A model generated the notes under the pieces. That model was not told where the DNA came from. It did not search any database and saw only the letters and a list, made by a program, of their open reading frames with translations. From Prorocentrum cordatum (lineage: Eukaryota > Sar > Dinophyceae > Prorocentrales > Prorocentraceae): a stretch of 57,500 nucleotides of DNA. The first letter of the stretch is position 1. Each line of letters starts with the position of its first letter. A program made the position numbers and the translations under genes. The stretch covers positions 15,001 to 72,500 of the forward strand of contig CAUYUJ010002741.1 in NCBI GenBank assembly GCA_963575745.1, written 5' to 3'. Positions 10,118 to 21,585 of this stretch are shown one piece after another.

Positions 10118-10170
10118 CTGCTTCTCCTCCCCCTCCTCCTCCTCCTCCTCCTCCTCCTCCTCCTCCTCAA
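10118..10170. repeat. (TCC)n tract at the 5' junction of LINE A
   Basis: A run of TCC/CTC triplets ends CTCAAG directly before the first recognisable RNase H codons. Confidence 0.9.
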
Positions 10171-10984
10171 GAAGCGGCCATCTTTTCAGTGGATTCCAGC
10201 TCACCAGAATCTGGAAAATGCGATGCTCTCAGGTTACCCGTTTGAGTTCTACCTCGGCAGTGCGTGGTCGGATTGGTTCGCGAAGCGTGGGTCCCTGGAG
10301 CATGCCTATCCAGAAACGATTATTAAGTACTACGAGGGGCTCTTGTCGGAGGCAAAGCTCAAGGCCAGGTTTTTCGGGCCGGCCGCGGCGAAGACTGCTT
10401 ATCGTGATTGTGAGAGTGACCGCCCCGCACGTTCTTTTAGGCAATCAACTGCGGCCCCGAAGTTGGGCCTCACTCAGCATTGTATGGTGCATATGTCTCG
10501 GGACGGGGCCAAGGTGCTCCAGTGTCGTATGTGTATGCCTGTTGTTAGGACCCCTGCTAGCTTGGCCAAGCTCCTTGGGACCCCGTGCAACCCAACCCCT
10601 CAGCAGAGGTTGATGGCGTCTCAGGACAAGGGCTTGCAGGAGGCTCCATGTATGCGTAGTCAGGCTGTAGGAGTGGCCCTGCAGTTTACCCAAGAGGAGG
10701 GTGCTGCCAGCTCCCAAGAGGCGGCACCCGTGCTCAGTGAATTGTCTGCTCCGCCGCCTGACGAGATTGTTGAGCTCCGTGGGCACCGCATCTGGGTGAC
10801 CCAAGGGGCTATGGTTTGTACATTGTGCGGTTCTTATCAGGTGCCTGCCAAGGCTGCCAAATGTAATCTTGATGTGGCTTGTTCAGGCCCCGCAGAGGAC
10901 AAGCAGGCCAGAGCCAGGCAAAGATCCAGGATCGATACCGTAAAGGCTGGCAAGCACCCCAAGACGGGTAAGAAACTCGTATAA
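10171..10984 (+). CDS. LINE A: 3' end of a LINE pol frame (RNase H end plus two Cys-rich domains)
   Basis: This is the C-terminal part of a non-LTR retrotransposon polyprotein, truncated on its 5' side by a TCC tract. It opens with an RNase H-like end (FQWIPAHQNLENAM, then SAWSDWFAKRGS), the helix and 'D..AK.g' signature that closes RNase H domains. Two Cys-rich segments follow. The first has HCMVHMSRDG then CRMC and a later Cys near residue 140. The second has GHRIWVTQGAMVC then CTLCGSYQVP, a further Cys and KAGKHPKTGKK at the end. The frame is open from the tract to a TAA at 10982-10984. The same Cys domain and HPK ending occur in LINE B, so it is a shared C-terminal domain, perhaps for nucleic acid binding. 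The copy cannot be autonomous because it lacks reverse transcriptase. Confidence 0.7.
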
Positions 10985-11059
10985 TGTTGTGTGCCCTAGC
11001 AGGGCCCATATGTTTGCCTGTGCTCCTGGTTCAGCTGCACGACGGGTCATCGGCGTGGT

Positions 11060-11200
11060 CCTCCTTCTCCTCCTCCTCCTCCTCCTCCTCCTCCTCCTCC
11101 TCCTCTTCCTCCACTTCCCTCCCCCTCTTCTGCATCATCCTCCTGTTTCCTCCTCTTCCTCCTCCTTTCCTCAATCCTCCGAGTGTCCTCGTCCTCGAAC
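11060..11200. repeat. (TCC)n microsatellite
   Basis: TCC triplets degenerate into CTTCCTCC. They lead into copy 1 of the GATTCGATT repeat. Confidence 0.9.
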
Positions 11201-11348
11201 TTTTCCTGCTCTCCCGATCCTCCCCTCCGAGGCGCCCGGGCTGCCAGGTGCCCGCAGGTGCCCCTGCTGTCCAGGAGCCTGCCCGCGTGCCCCGCCGTTC
11301 GGGTGATTGGCCCTTGGTTCCGGTTGTTCCTGCGACTCGCCCCCCCCC

Positions 11349-11568
11349 AGGGCTCTTTTCGATTCCTCCGATCCGATTCGATTCGATTTTGATTGCTTCC
11401 GATTCAATTCGACTTCGGATTCCAATCTGGGATCTGACTTTGCAATGGAGGCCTACTAGCCTGCGGATGTCTGCCGGTTCGACTTTTCCCGACTCGGCAG
11501 CTGATTTCCGTCGATCCGATTCATGCCGACTTCCGACCAGACTTGCCGATTCGATCCTGGACTCTCCC
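11349..11568 (+). repeat. GATTCGATT-rich dispersed repeat, copy 1 of 3
   Basis: It begins AGGGCTCTTTTCGATTCCTC, contains GATTCGATTCGATTTTGATT, then AATGGAGGCCTACTAGCCTG, and ends GATTCGATCCTGGACTCTCC. Copies 2 (14231-14459) and 3 (36282-36508) share this order. No frame is conserved. The element appears to be non-coding. Confidence 0.85.
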
Positions 11569-12572
11569 GCCCCCCCCGGGGGCAGCTCCGACCCAATTGC
11601 CCCTCGGCTTCCGCGCGCTCGCTGGCTCCCTCGCTGCCCTCTCCCCTCCTCGCCTCTCTGCCAGCAGGCTGGTGGCGATGCTCTCGTCGATATTGAACGC
11701 CCGCATGATGGCCAAGATCCGCCTGCTGCCCGTTGCCCAGGCTGGGGAGCGGCGAGGGGGCGCCGATGGGCAAGGGTTGGGGGCGCGCCGCAGCCTTGCG
11801 TGCGCATGGCACGCAACGCCAGGGGAGGAGGAGGAGCTGATTGAGAAGCATGACCTTGAGGAAGATGAGGGGAAAGGAGGAGGAGGAGGCTGGAGGCTGG
11901 GGAGCGGGAGGAGAAGGCGGAGGAGTACGATTGGCAGCCTTGGAGAGCTTGAGGGGGGTGGGGAGGACTGCAGCGGCACGCGCATCCGCAGGCCCGAGCA
12001 TGCACGGAAAGGATGCGTGAGTTGCAGTCGCAGGGGTGAGCGCCGCAGGCCTACACAGAGATGACGTGGCGGTTGAACGCCATGGCCATCTCGTCCTGGA
12101 TGGAGCAGGCGGCGCCATCGAACTTGGGCCTCCCATGCCATGTATTGGAATCAAGAAAGAGTTCGTTCCGCGTTCGGGCCCCCTGACCGTTGTCATTTTT
12201 TGTTGTGGATGAAACAGAAATCCCCGGAGAGGTCTGCAGACCCTGTGTTGAAAGGCAATGCTCCAAGACGCTGCAAAGAGGCCTCCAGCAACACGCACAA
12301 GAGGGAGGGCTTTTTGCTGCCCCGAAGAGACCATGACATCGCACAATCCCCGAGTCCTCCCCGACAACTCAGACCGCTCAAATAAAAAGAAGGCAACGTC
12401 GGGGATACATCCCACGGGGGGGGCTATTCGGACGCAGCCTTGTCGAGGACGGGTTGTACACCCCCCGAGTTTGGCCCGCAATGACTGGTCTGCCCCGCAG
12501 CATAATAAAGTCAGAGAGATTCAGGCCGCTATGCCACCCCTGAGAAGAGGCCTCGAACAACAGAAAAACGGG

Positions 12573-12720
12573 GCCTCAGATCGACAACGAACCCATCCCG
12601 AAAGGCACGCAGCCACCTTCTTCGCATGGCTGCGCAGGCTACTCTAACATAAAACGACGCCTGAGATCGACAGCTGATCCATCCCGAAAGGCATGCAGCC
12701 ACCTTCTTCGCTTGGCCACG
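12573..12720. repeat. 87 bp tandem duplication
   Basis: GCCTCAGATCGACAACG to CACCTTCTTCGCATGG (from 12573) is repeated as GCCTGAGATCGACAGCT to CACCTTCTTCGCTTGG (from 12660). The surrounding 11.6-13.3 kb has no recognised gene. Confidence 0.8.
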
Positions 12721-13374
12721 TACGTAGGCCAAGGGGGAAGTCTTGCGGCGCTGGGGCGAGGGAAGGGGTACGCCCCTCCGCGAAGGGGAAGAACGAGGCT
12801 GACAGAGATGACGCGTCCAGCCACCTACGCCCAGAGGGCTGAAACGACTACCGTTGACCCTTTGGAAGCCGAGACATCGTTGCTATGAAGGGGCCCTCTC
12901 GGGACTCTTGGTGTGCTCTGTGGAGCCGAATGGGGGACCCGCCGGGTCCTTTCTGAGCTCCTTCGCTTGCGGGGTCATCCGGAGGCCCACCGGAAGCCAT
13001 CACGGCGAGGGCGAAAACAGCGTTGTCCAACGATGCTAGCCTCTCGGGGGCATCCTTGGTAGGCTCGGGGGCCGTCCTGTAGCCATCTTAAGGCGTTTTG
13101 GGGGGCATCTTGGAGACACGTTGGAGGCCACATGGGCCAACTCGGGCAACCTTGCGCCATTCTGGAGGCCATTTCTGGTTCTCCCCGGTCAAATCTCTGG
13201 AGGCATCCTTGTGCCATCCTGCGTCAGACCAGAGTTTCCCACACACCGCGACCTAGGGGATCCATGCCCTTGGGGAGAGCATGAGGGGGAGTAGACCTGA
13301 CCTCGTCACTCCCAGACCACGTCTGCCCAGATGGTGGGTGGGATTGTCTTGACAAGTCAAACGCCACCCGCCCT

Positions 13375-14125
13375 CTCTTCCTCTCCTCCTCCTCTTCCTC
13401 CTCCTCCTCCTCCAGCTCCTTCTCCACCTCCTCCTCCTCTTCCCGCCACCCGCCCTCGCCTCCCCTCCTCCTCCTCCTCCTCCTCCTCCTCCTCCTCCTC
13501 CTCCCCTCCTCCTCCTCCTCCTCCTCCTCCTCCTCCTCTCTCCTCCTCCTCCTCCTCCTCCTTCTCCTCATTCTCCTCCTCATTGCTGCGCCTTGGCCGC
13601 CCCCCGCTCTCTCGTCCCCTCCTCCTCATCCTGCTCCTTCTCTCCTCCTCCTCCTTCTCCATCTCCTCCTCCTCCTCCTTATCCTCATCCTCCTCCCCTC
13701 CTCCTCCTCCTCCTCCTCCTCCTCCTCCTCCTCCCTCTCCCTCCTCCTCCTCCTCCTCCTCCTTCCTTCTCCTCCTCCCCTCCTCCTCCTACTCCTCCTC
13801 CTCCTCCTCCTCCTCCTCCTCCTACTCTAACCTCCTCCCTCCTCCCTCCTCCTCGTCCTCCTCCTGCTCCTCCTCCCTCCTCCCTCCTCCTCCTCTCCTC
13901 CTCCTCCTCCTCCTCCCCTCCTCCCTTCTCCTCCTCCTCCTCCTCCTCCTCCTCCTCCTCCTCTCCTCCCTCCTCCTCCTCCTCCTCCTCCTCCTCCTCC
14001 TCCTCCTACTCTCCTCCTCCCTCCTCCTCCTCCTTCTACTCTACCTCCTCCCTCCTCCCTCCTCCTTCTCCTCCTCCTCCTCCTCCTCCTCCTCCTCCTC
14101 CTTCTCCTCCTCCTCCTCTGCCTTG
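13375..14125. repeat. 750 bp (TCC)n tract
   Basis: This is the longest simple-sequence tract in the window: TCC triplets with CTCC, TAC and CTTC interruptions over about 750 bases. Long open frames on both strands (Ser, Pro, Leu or Arg, Glu, Gly runs) are artefacts. Confidence 0.96.
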
Positions 14126-14230
14126 CTGCGCCGTGGCCGCCTCGGCCGCGGCGCGGGGCATGTGCTCCTGCCCGGGCGCGCGGCTCTCTCGCGTGCGTTG
14201 TTGTGCCCCACGCGCGCATCCCCCTCGGAG

Positions 14231-14459
14231 ACGGTTTCGGTTCCTCTCATTTGATTCGAGTTCGTTTTCGATGGGTTTCGATTTGGATGTTTGCTTCGAT
14301 TCGGCTTCGGATGCCGATCTGGGCTTCGATGTCTCGACGGGGGCCTATTATCCTGTCGGGTTCTGCCGATTCGACTCCTTCCGACTGGGCTGCCGATATC
14401 CGCGGATCCGATTCATTTCCGTCGCCAGCTCGACTTATCGGTTCGATTCTGGGCTCTCC
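14231..14459 (+). repeat. GATTCGATT-rich dispersed repeat, copy 2 of 3
   Basis: It contains TTTGATTCGAGTTCG, GGGGGCCTATTATCCTGTCG, CCGATATCCGCGGATCCGAT and ends GGTTCGATTCTGGGCTCTCC. It is the most diverged of the three copies and, like them, sits next to a TCC tract. Confidence 0.82.
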
Positions 14460-14589
14460 TTCCTCCTCCGCGAAAGCCCCCCCAAGAGGTAGAGATGAGG
14501 AGGGGGAGTGGGTGGTGGACGGGGAGGAGCGCGGAAGACGTGCAGGAGAGCGGGCGTGGGAGAGTTCCATCCTTCTCACTCCCTTCTTC

Positions 14590-14655
14590 TTCCTCCTCCT
14601 CCTCCTCCTCCTCCTACTCATTCTCCACCTCCTCCTCCTACTCCTCCTCTCCTCC
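14590..14655. repeat. (TCC)n tract directly before the relict spliced leader
   Basis: TCC/CTC triplets run up to base 14655, where the spliced-leader-like sequence begins. Confidence 0.88.
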
Positions 14656-14676
14656 TCCGTAGCCATTTGGGTTAAG
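14656..14676 (+). other. Relict dinoflagellate spliced leader
   Basis: The sequence CCGTAGCCATTTGGGTTAAG follows a T. It matches the conserved dinoflagellate spliced leader at 18 of 21 positions, with one missing T and two substitutions near the 3' end. A spliced leader in genomic DNA marks a cDNA that was reverse-transcribed from a trans-spliced messenger and inserted. Here it lies 100 bases upstream of the first frame of LINE D. Confidence 0.72.
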
Positions 14677-14776
14677 TTCGTATCGCTTCGGCCCAGGACC
14701 TGACCAGACTGGCGCGGGGGATGAGCGGCCTCAGATAGCAACCCTCGACCGCCAGGTCGGACGAACTTTCCCTTTT

Positions 14777-15200
14777 GTGAGCACCTGGTGGTGGAACTTC
14801 ATGTTTGAGCTCTTGTTGGAGCGTGTGAAGGGCGCGACCAATGGTTACATCTCGCGCGCGGCCTGCAACTACAGGTGGAGTTTCCGCTCGAAGTCGTTTT
14901 GCTTTCAGTCTAATGCGGCGCTCGGGCCGCTACCATCGTGGACGAATCCACCAACCGCAGGGAGTATGTGCCGACGGGGAGCCCTGGTGCTGGGCGCTAC
15001 CCCGACGCTCCTGCTGGAAACGTGGCGGCGGCAGCTGCAGCCATCCGAGCTGCGAGCGGGCGCGCCTCCCCCGAGTGGGCAGGCACCGCAGCAACGGAAC
15101 TTCGCCACAGCGGACCTCCTCGATGTCTTGCGCGCTCTCGCCGGCACGGCGGGCCCACGGGCGACGGAGTTGGCTGTGCTGCAGGCCGCCATGAGGGCCA
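14777..15200 (+). pseudogene. LINE D: 5' part of the first open frame, interrupted by LTR element 2
   Basis: An ATG at 14777 opens a frame that runs to the LTR boundary at 15201. The best protein-like part is its end (NFATADLLDVLRALAGTAG, then LAVLQAAMRAM), a helical, Leu/Ala-rich stretch. No family was recognised. I assign it to LINE D because it follows the relict spliced leader and because LINE-type endonuclease and reverse transcriptase resume on the same strand after the inserted LTR element. The assignment is an inference from layout. Confidence 0.4.
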
Positions 15201-15460
15201 TGTTGAAAGAAACGCGTTTCTCGCTCGTGTATTTGGCTTGTGGCGTCAGATTCGTCCCCTGTCCAAGCTTGCCCCTGCTCATCCCCTCTCCCCACACGCG
15301 CGTTATCTTAATGTTCTCGCCCGCTGCCATTTCGGATGCGAGCTGGCTTGAGGTTTGTTGTGCTGCGCTGCTGGCTGCCGACAAAAGAGCGCAATTCCTC
15401 CCTCTTCGCTGCCGCGCTCGCCGCCAGATCCCGCTGTGGAGCTGGGGGCCTGAACCCATC
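15201..15460 (+). repeat. 5' LTR of element 2
   Basis: It begins TGTTGAAAGAAACGCG and ends near CTGTGGAGCTGGGGG. It shares long blocks with 22612-22850, such as TCTTAATGTT, CGCTGCCATTT, AGAGCGCAAT and CCGCGCTCGCCGCCA. The TGTT start is typical of an LTR. Confidence 0.7.
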
Positions 15461-18400
15461 ACTGCAACGCTGAGGCGCCCCAGATCTATTGTGTGCAGGC
15501 TGCTGGCTGGGATTTCGATTTCGCGAAGTAGTTGGCAATCTCGACGCTTTCTACCACGATTTCGTGATCGCGATCTGGACGATGGTGCTTGGCGGAGCGA
15601 CGCCGTCTACGGAGGTTATTGGCCCGCCAATAGCCTAGGTTCAGTCGAGATGCGTTGCCTCCGAGAAACTATGGCGGCCCCCACGTACACGGCGGGTGAC
15701 GTCGCTCGTCGACGACGCATACGGCGGCCAGGCCGAAGTGGAGCCGAGCCCTCGAGGGCATCCTCTCGTGGGATGGCAGCGCGGATCGCTGGGGAAGGTA
15801 TCGTAAGGGCGTCACCCTGTGGATCGAGGATATCAATTCGGACTTGGGCTGGTCCTGGGTGGCGCGCACGGTGCGGTACTTGCCTGGAGCGGCGAAGACT
15901 CTAAGGTGAATCGTTCCCGATGGAGGAGCTGCGCGCCAAGCTCTGGGCGCGGGTGGAGGACGCGGCTCGGGCAGAGCGCGGCGACGGCGAGGATGGCGCC
16001 GACGAGGAGGAGGAGCATGGCCACTGGCATTCGCCCGACCACATGGCGGGCATCAGTCGTCCGATGGAGATGCTGCCGACGGTGGGGGTAGACCAACCAA
16101 CTCGACGTGGCCAGGTGATGACGGATTTCTGCAAGACCCCGCGCAGTCGCGCAGGAGAGGACATGAGAGCGAGGCGGAGAGGCGCGAAGCCAGCTCGACG
16201 AAGACGGCGTGGCCCTACCTCCGAGGACGGCGGGCCGCATGGTCGGGGGCTGGGGGTCGAGCGGAACATCGCTGAGGAGCAGTGGGCGGTTTGCCGGTTT
16301 GGCAGCGGCGAGAAGCAAGTGTCGACGGTGAAGTGGCGGTCTTTGTCATTGTTTGTGGCGTTGTTCGCGTTCTCGGTGATCAAGAGATCGGCTGTGCAGT
16401 TGATCGTCGGCAAGGAGGTTTTGAGAGCCATTGGCGTGGCGATTGATTTCTGATCCGGCTCGATCGCGTCTCTGAAGCTCGGCGTCCCGACGTCTCCGTC
16501 GGGCGAGACCGACGGTGGCCATTGCGCCGCGTTTCCGCGCGCAGGCTGGAAGCAAACCGCGGGAGCCGCGTCAATGATAAACGAGGTGGCATCCCGAGTT
16601 CTTTCTAAGATCAGGCCACGCGAATCGGGCGCTCGTCGCGACGCTGGAAGCCGCCCCGCTTCGGACAACGACGACGACGGGGTCTGGGGCGCGCCGGGCG
16701 AACGAGATGATGGCGGCTCTTAAGATATCGACGCGTCTAGATTGGAAGTTGAGGCGCCGGCGCGACTGCGCCCGGGCGCCCCTGACTTCGAACCGCGATG
16801 GGCTAACGCGAATCGCAGCGCGGTCGCGCGAGACTCTGTGCGCCGACACGGGAGACGTCATCGAAGAGTTGCGCTGGGTCGATGGGGCCGACGAATGACG
16901 ACCCGCGCGCCTTTAGACCCGCAGAGGAACTTCAGCACGAGGCTGCACTTCGAGCCCTTGCGGCCCGATCTTTGTGAATTACCTCGCCCGCTGCTGTGCG
17001 ATTGAGAGCATTTGCGGTTTGTCCCCGGGGAAGTCTCGGGCGACGCGGGCGAGGCCCTGGACATTTAAAAGGCCCCGCATCTGGGCCTAGGGGCGCTGCT
17101 GCATCGACCGATGGACGCAGCGGCTCAGCAGATCAGGGCGTCCTAAGAGGAAGGTGACGCCCTGATCGACGTGACCGTCGAAGTCTCACCCTCGCCGAGC
17201 GCGCCCGGGTCGCCCGGTCCGGCCGCGCGCCCGGCGCTCCGAGTTGGACGGGAACGGGGGTGCCCGCGAGAAGGCGGGCGCGGATCCTGCCGCCAGAACA
17301 GGGGGGCACGCGTCAGCTGGTGGGTTGCATTCGAGTGCCCCCGGCGCCGACGGAGGCGAGCCCAGACCTCAGGACCGCTCGTGGGCCGAGGACGGCGGCG
17401 CGCGCGCGTGACGAGGTGCCCCGCGGGAACACAGGGGCGCCATGTTGGTTTGGCCCCCCGACTGCCGCCTTGCGACATTCGGAGCGCGTCAGCTCGTGGA
17501 CCCTTAGCGCTTTCTAAGTGGGCGTTTGGAGCCACGCTGCGCATGGGGGCCCCCCTCGAGGTCGAGATGGAGGTGGATTTCGCGGGTCGCATCGAGCCGT
17601 TGCCGACGGTGGAGAAGATGAAGGAGGGGGCGAGGATACTTGCGAACGATCAGTTGCAATGTCGGCGGAAGGACATGGCGACGCTGAGCGTTGAGCCGCG
17701 CGCCTACCTCGCGGCGTTCGGACCGACTCGGAACGCGCGGGGCCGGATGCGAGGCCAGCGTCGCGGAGCAGCCCGACAGTCCGCCCTGGGGCTGTGCGAC
17801 ACGTGGCTGTTCGGCTATGAGGATCTATTCGCCGGAGTTTGGCGACGACGTGGGGTCGCCGAAGCGCCAGGAGGAGGCGCTGCGGAAAGTAGAGCTTTAA
17901 GAAGCCAGGGCTGCTGGTGATGGCGCCCCCCTGCAGCCCCTGGAGCAACATCTAGTCAGAAGGATCAACATCTAGTTCGAGAGCGACAGCGGTGGGATCG
18001 AAGTGGGCTTCGGTTCGTGAGGGCCGCCGCCAAGGCGCAATAACGCCACGGTGGAATTCGGCTGCTCGAGAACCCGAAGTCACATCGAGCCCGGGGCCAA
18101 CCGAGCCCCCAAGGGCTCCTTGCGACGGGGACACGTGGCCGAACGGGATCAGCGCATGGCCTCGAGTCGAAGGCTCCATCGGATGTCTGCGAGGTTTGTG
18201 GGGTCGCATCCCGAGTTGATGATCGGGCTGCGGCGGAGGCGCGTTCATTCGCGCGTTCATGGCGCCATCTTCGGCGGCGCCCACCCGACGAATCGCGCTG
18301 GTCACCGCGCTGCGAAGTTGGCAAAGGACATGATCGAAGGACTGATGACGTTACGCGATTCACAGGAAGTGCTCAATGTCGACGAGGTTGCCGAGGGCGA

Positions 18401-18479
18401 TCCAGGGGACATCGACGATCTCGGCCCTCGTGGGCCACCCCAGCGACGACATGGGCGAGGACTGCAGGGATGATTCGAA

Positions 18480-19490
18480 GGGGATGACCATCTCGAAAGA
18501 GGTTCGGAAAGCCCTCCTTGCCGACATCTCTCGAGGGAGCAGCTTTTCGCGGGCATTCCGTGCCTGCGGGGAGATCGGCGAGGCCGTCGAAGCGGCGAAG
18601 CAGCTGCAGTGCCCGGCGCACCACGAGATGAATCAACCGGCCGTGGGGCACTCGCGATTGCCAGCGAGATATTCAAGGAGGTGAAAGAGTCCGGGGACCA
18701 GATCGCAACATACCTAATCACGGTCCACGCGAGTTCGGGCAGGGCGCAGGAGATGCTGGACATTGGATGCCAAGACGCGTGTCCAGGTGGTCTGCCCGGT
18801 CAGGAGCAAGCGCCCTGGGGTCGTGGCCCAGGCGCCGGAGATGACATGGTTCAGCGGGGCAGGAGCGCCTATCTCGATCGTGGCGGACAAGCGCGGTGGG
18901 TTCCACAAGGAAGCTTGCCGCCTGCATGAAGGATGCGGCGTTCAAGCATGGCGCACTGCTTCGGAGGCGCCGCGACGGAATTGAACGCGCGAGAGGACAG
19001 GAGGTGACCGCGAAGTACTTTGGCGAGCCAGTGCCGCCGAGGCGGAGATCGAGGCGGAGCTGGAGGCGACTTCGGCGAGCGCGATGATCACGTTGGTCAA
19101 AAAACATCGCATCAACGAGTCGGGTTCTTTCGCCAGTTCAACGTGCACTTGGACGATCCCAGTATCCACGGGGCCGGCCGAGTGATCTTGCCCGCTCTCA
19201 CTTGGCCGCCTGCGACGCGGCGGATAGTGGCCCGCGCATGGCCCGCCGCATGGCGAGGCGCCTGCAAGTCTACAGCGCTGCTCGAGTGGCGCCAGAGAAG
19301 CTCGGCGCCAGTAAGAGACTCCGGAGGCTTCTACTGGCTCGGACCCGACGTGCGCCGCCGAGCACCAACATCAAGTTGGGCGATTTGATTAAATTCCACC
19401 GCGGTGGGAACCTAAATAATCGCCTTCGAAAGGGGCCATCTTGGCTGTTTAGAACGTGGCACGGACCAGGTGACTATTGAAGTGGAGCCG
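18480..19490 (+). pseudogene. Element 2 integrase remnant
   Basis: These are pieces in several frames. The first piece (about 18500-18690) has AAKQLQCPAHHEMNQPAVG, resembling the zinc-binding N-terminal part with its Cys/His cluster. Next, near 18870, GAPISIVADKRGGFHKE resembles the second catalytic Asp region of a retroviral-type integrase. Near 19100, HRINESGFFRQFNVHLDDP is like the segment after the catalytic Glu, and near 19370 KLGDLIKFHRGG followed by TWHGPG is like the C-terminal DNA-binding barrel. The enzyme would insert the element's cDNA into the host chromosome, but frame breaks make this copy inactive. Confidence 0.6.
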
Positions 19491-20289
19491 GCAGCTCTCT
19501 ACGCGCCCAACGAGGGCTCATCGACGAAGCGCGACCCAGCTGCGGCGAGACGCGCATCCCCAGACGCGAGGCTTTCGGGGATCAGCGCCAGGGTGCAGCT
19601 GGACATCATGGGGCAGGTTCAGAGCACCATGGAGGGCGACGGGGGCACGCAGACGGAGGACGCCACCAATGATCAGGAGGAGGACGCCGAATTGCGCCAA
19701 GCCGAGGAGAGGTTTCCTGCAGAAGCAGCAGAAAAACGGCCCGATATTCTCGAGAGGGCCGAGGAACCGCAGCCCGCCCAGGCGGGGCGGCGGAGGCGGG
19801 CGCGGCGGCGGCTGTCGCCGGCGGCGAAGAAGTGTTTCACGGAGCTGATCGACGAGAAGTTCCGCGCAAGACGAGCTCCCGGCAGAGTGGGCGGACGGGC
19901 CCCCCGGGGGAAGTGGCGAACCGACTGCGCGCGCAGGGCGAGGGCGCGGAGAGATCGAGGGCCGCGCGAGTTGCCAGGGCCATCCGAAAGAAGGCCAGGG
20001 CCATGCAGGAGCGATTTGCATGACCCTCGACTGTTCGTCCACGTGGATTGCCAGTGCCTGACTGGCGTGGATCAAGCGGTGCCAGAATCAGGCTGATCCA
20101 CCCGCGCCCGAAGGAGTTTTTTTTTTGCCGGGCGCGGCCTGGACATTTTGGTCGCGCGGCGCCGCGGGCGCCCCCCCCTTTCGAGAAGCAGAGCGCCCAC
20201 CGGCGCCTCTCGCGGAGAGACCTCGAGCGGCGAAGAGAGACCTCAGGAAGCGTAACAACCAGAAGCGCCATCGTTTGGAGGAAGAGAGT

Positions 20290-21500
20290 CGCCGCCTGAG
20301 CTTCGACGTCCTGACGACGTGCTCTGGGGTCAAGAACGCGGCGCAGCGGGCGGCCAGTTGGCTCGAGGAGGCGCCGGAAGTCGACGGGGGGGGGGTCCTG
20401 GATAATCTGGGGACAGCGACGAATCGGTCGGGCCCGACGATCGAGGCGTTACTCGCGCAGGGTCAGGCTCGAAAGGAGACAGTGCGGAGCAGAATGGGCA
20501 CCCCCGACCAAGTTGGAGTTCGCGAGGCCGCAGCTTCTCAGAGGGCCATGTGGTTTGACACCTAGTCTGTCGAGGTTCCCGGGGAAACGGGCCCCCCGAA
20601 TGTGGGAGAAACCACGATGCGCGAGGGCAGGGGCGATTATTTCTTGAGCACGCGCTGGCAATGGCCGTCAAGAATGACCCGCCGAGGACGGAAGGTAACA
20701 ACTTGCCCCTGAAGACGAGCGCAAGGCTCGTGGTCAACAGCGGGGATCCGGGGCGATCCGACGAGAAGTCCAACGTGCGCGTCGGCGCCCCTTGCGCGAC
20801 GACCAAGTCAGAGATGGTCATGGCGCAAGTAGCGGCCTCGCATCCCGATTGGGGCGTTTGGGTCCAAGGACGTGAGCGCATTCCTGAAGCGGTGAAGTTG
20901 ATGTCAGAGGCCTTGGGGTTCGTGCTTCGCATCATGGCCCGACGCTCGCTGAGTTTCCACGTGGACCATCGGCTCGAGTTCGCAGGGGGGGCCCTTGGAC
21001 TACCGACGGCGTCGTGATTCTTGCTGCGCGAGAGTTCGGCTTGGAGGCCCCGCGGTCCGCCCCGGCGTTCATGGCGTTGCAGCGCGACCCGAAGGCGCGT
21101 GAGCGATGTCCAGACAGTCTTTGGGGATGCGTGCTTGCGCGTGGACGATCTCCTCTGAACCAGGACCAAGGAGATGTCGCGGGTGGTGGGTACGCCGTGT
21201 CGGGACTTCGTTTCCGGTTCCGAGCTGCACGACGATGTTGCGTTATGTGGCAGGAGGTTTCAACGACAGGCTGGAGGGGCCATCCATCCACGTCGACATG
21301 ATGGAGTACGCTGTTTGATTGGAACCAATCACGGTACCGAAGGTCAGGAGAGCGCCCCCCCCCCCCACGTGCCCATGGACGACATGGAGTGGAAGCAGCG
21401 CCAGCAAGTCGCGGGGCCGGTGGCGAAGCTACGCGTGGACCATTAGCATGACTTGGCGGTGCTGCGGCGTGAGAAGGGTCGGAAAATGGGGCCCGCGGAT
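20290..21500 (+). pseudogene. Element 2 reverse transcriptase remnant
   Basis: The clearest block is near 20661-20870: RTEGNNLPLKTSARLVV then KSEMVMAQVAASHPDWGVW, which resembles the palm entry of Copia reverse transcriptases (the 'KARLV' strand followed by 'AAP' and an aliphatic helix). Downstream sequence to about 21500 is in mixed frames, with PRIAALIKASQVLHESKRV at the connection to RNase H. A VDD catalytic motif was not found in one frame, so the enzyme is dead. Confidence 0.58.
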
Positions 21501-21585
21501 TGCAGCATTGATCAAGGCGAGTCAGGTGTTGCATGAGTCGAAGCGGGTTTCCACTTTCAATGTTTTTTTTCGGCCGATTGACATG

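Noticed and set aside
13074-13090. GTAGCCATCTTAAGG as a second spliced-leader relic
   Set aside because: It matches only part of the leader with gaps and lies inside GGCCGTCTTGG-type repeat where such words arise by chance.
13331-14254. Open frames of 200-300 codons on both strands
   Set aside because: They are poly-Ser/Pro/Leu or poly-Arg/Glu/Gly translations of the TCC tract. The same applies at 7.99-8.40, 28.07-28.38 and 35.65-36.13 kb.
15453-15475. TGGAGCTGGGGGCC after the element 2 5' LTR as a primer-binding site
   Set aside because: The first 12 bases are also present at the end of the 3' LTR, so they are probably inside the LTR, and the sequence does not fit a tRNA acceptor and T-arm.
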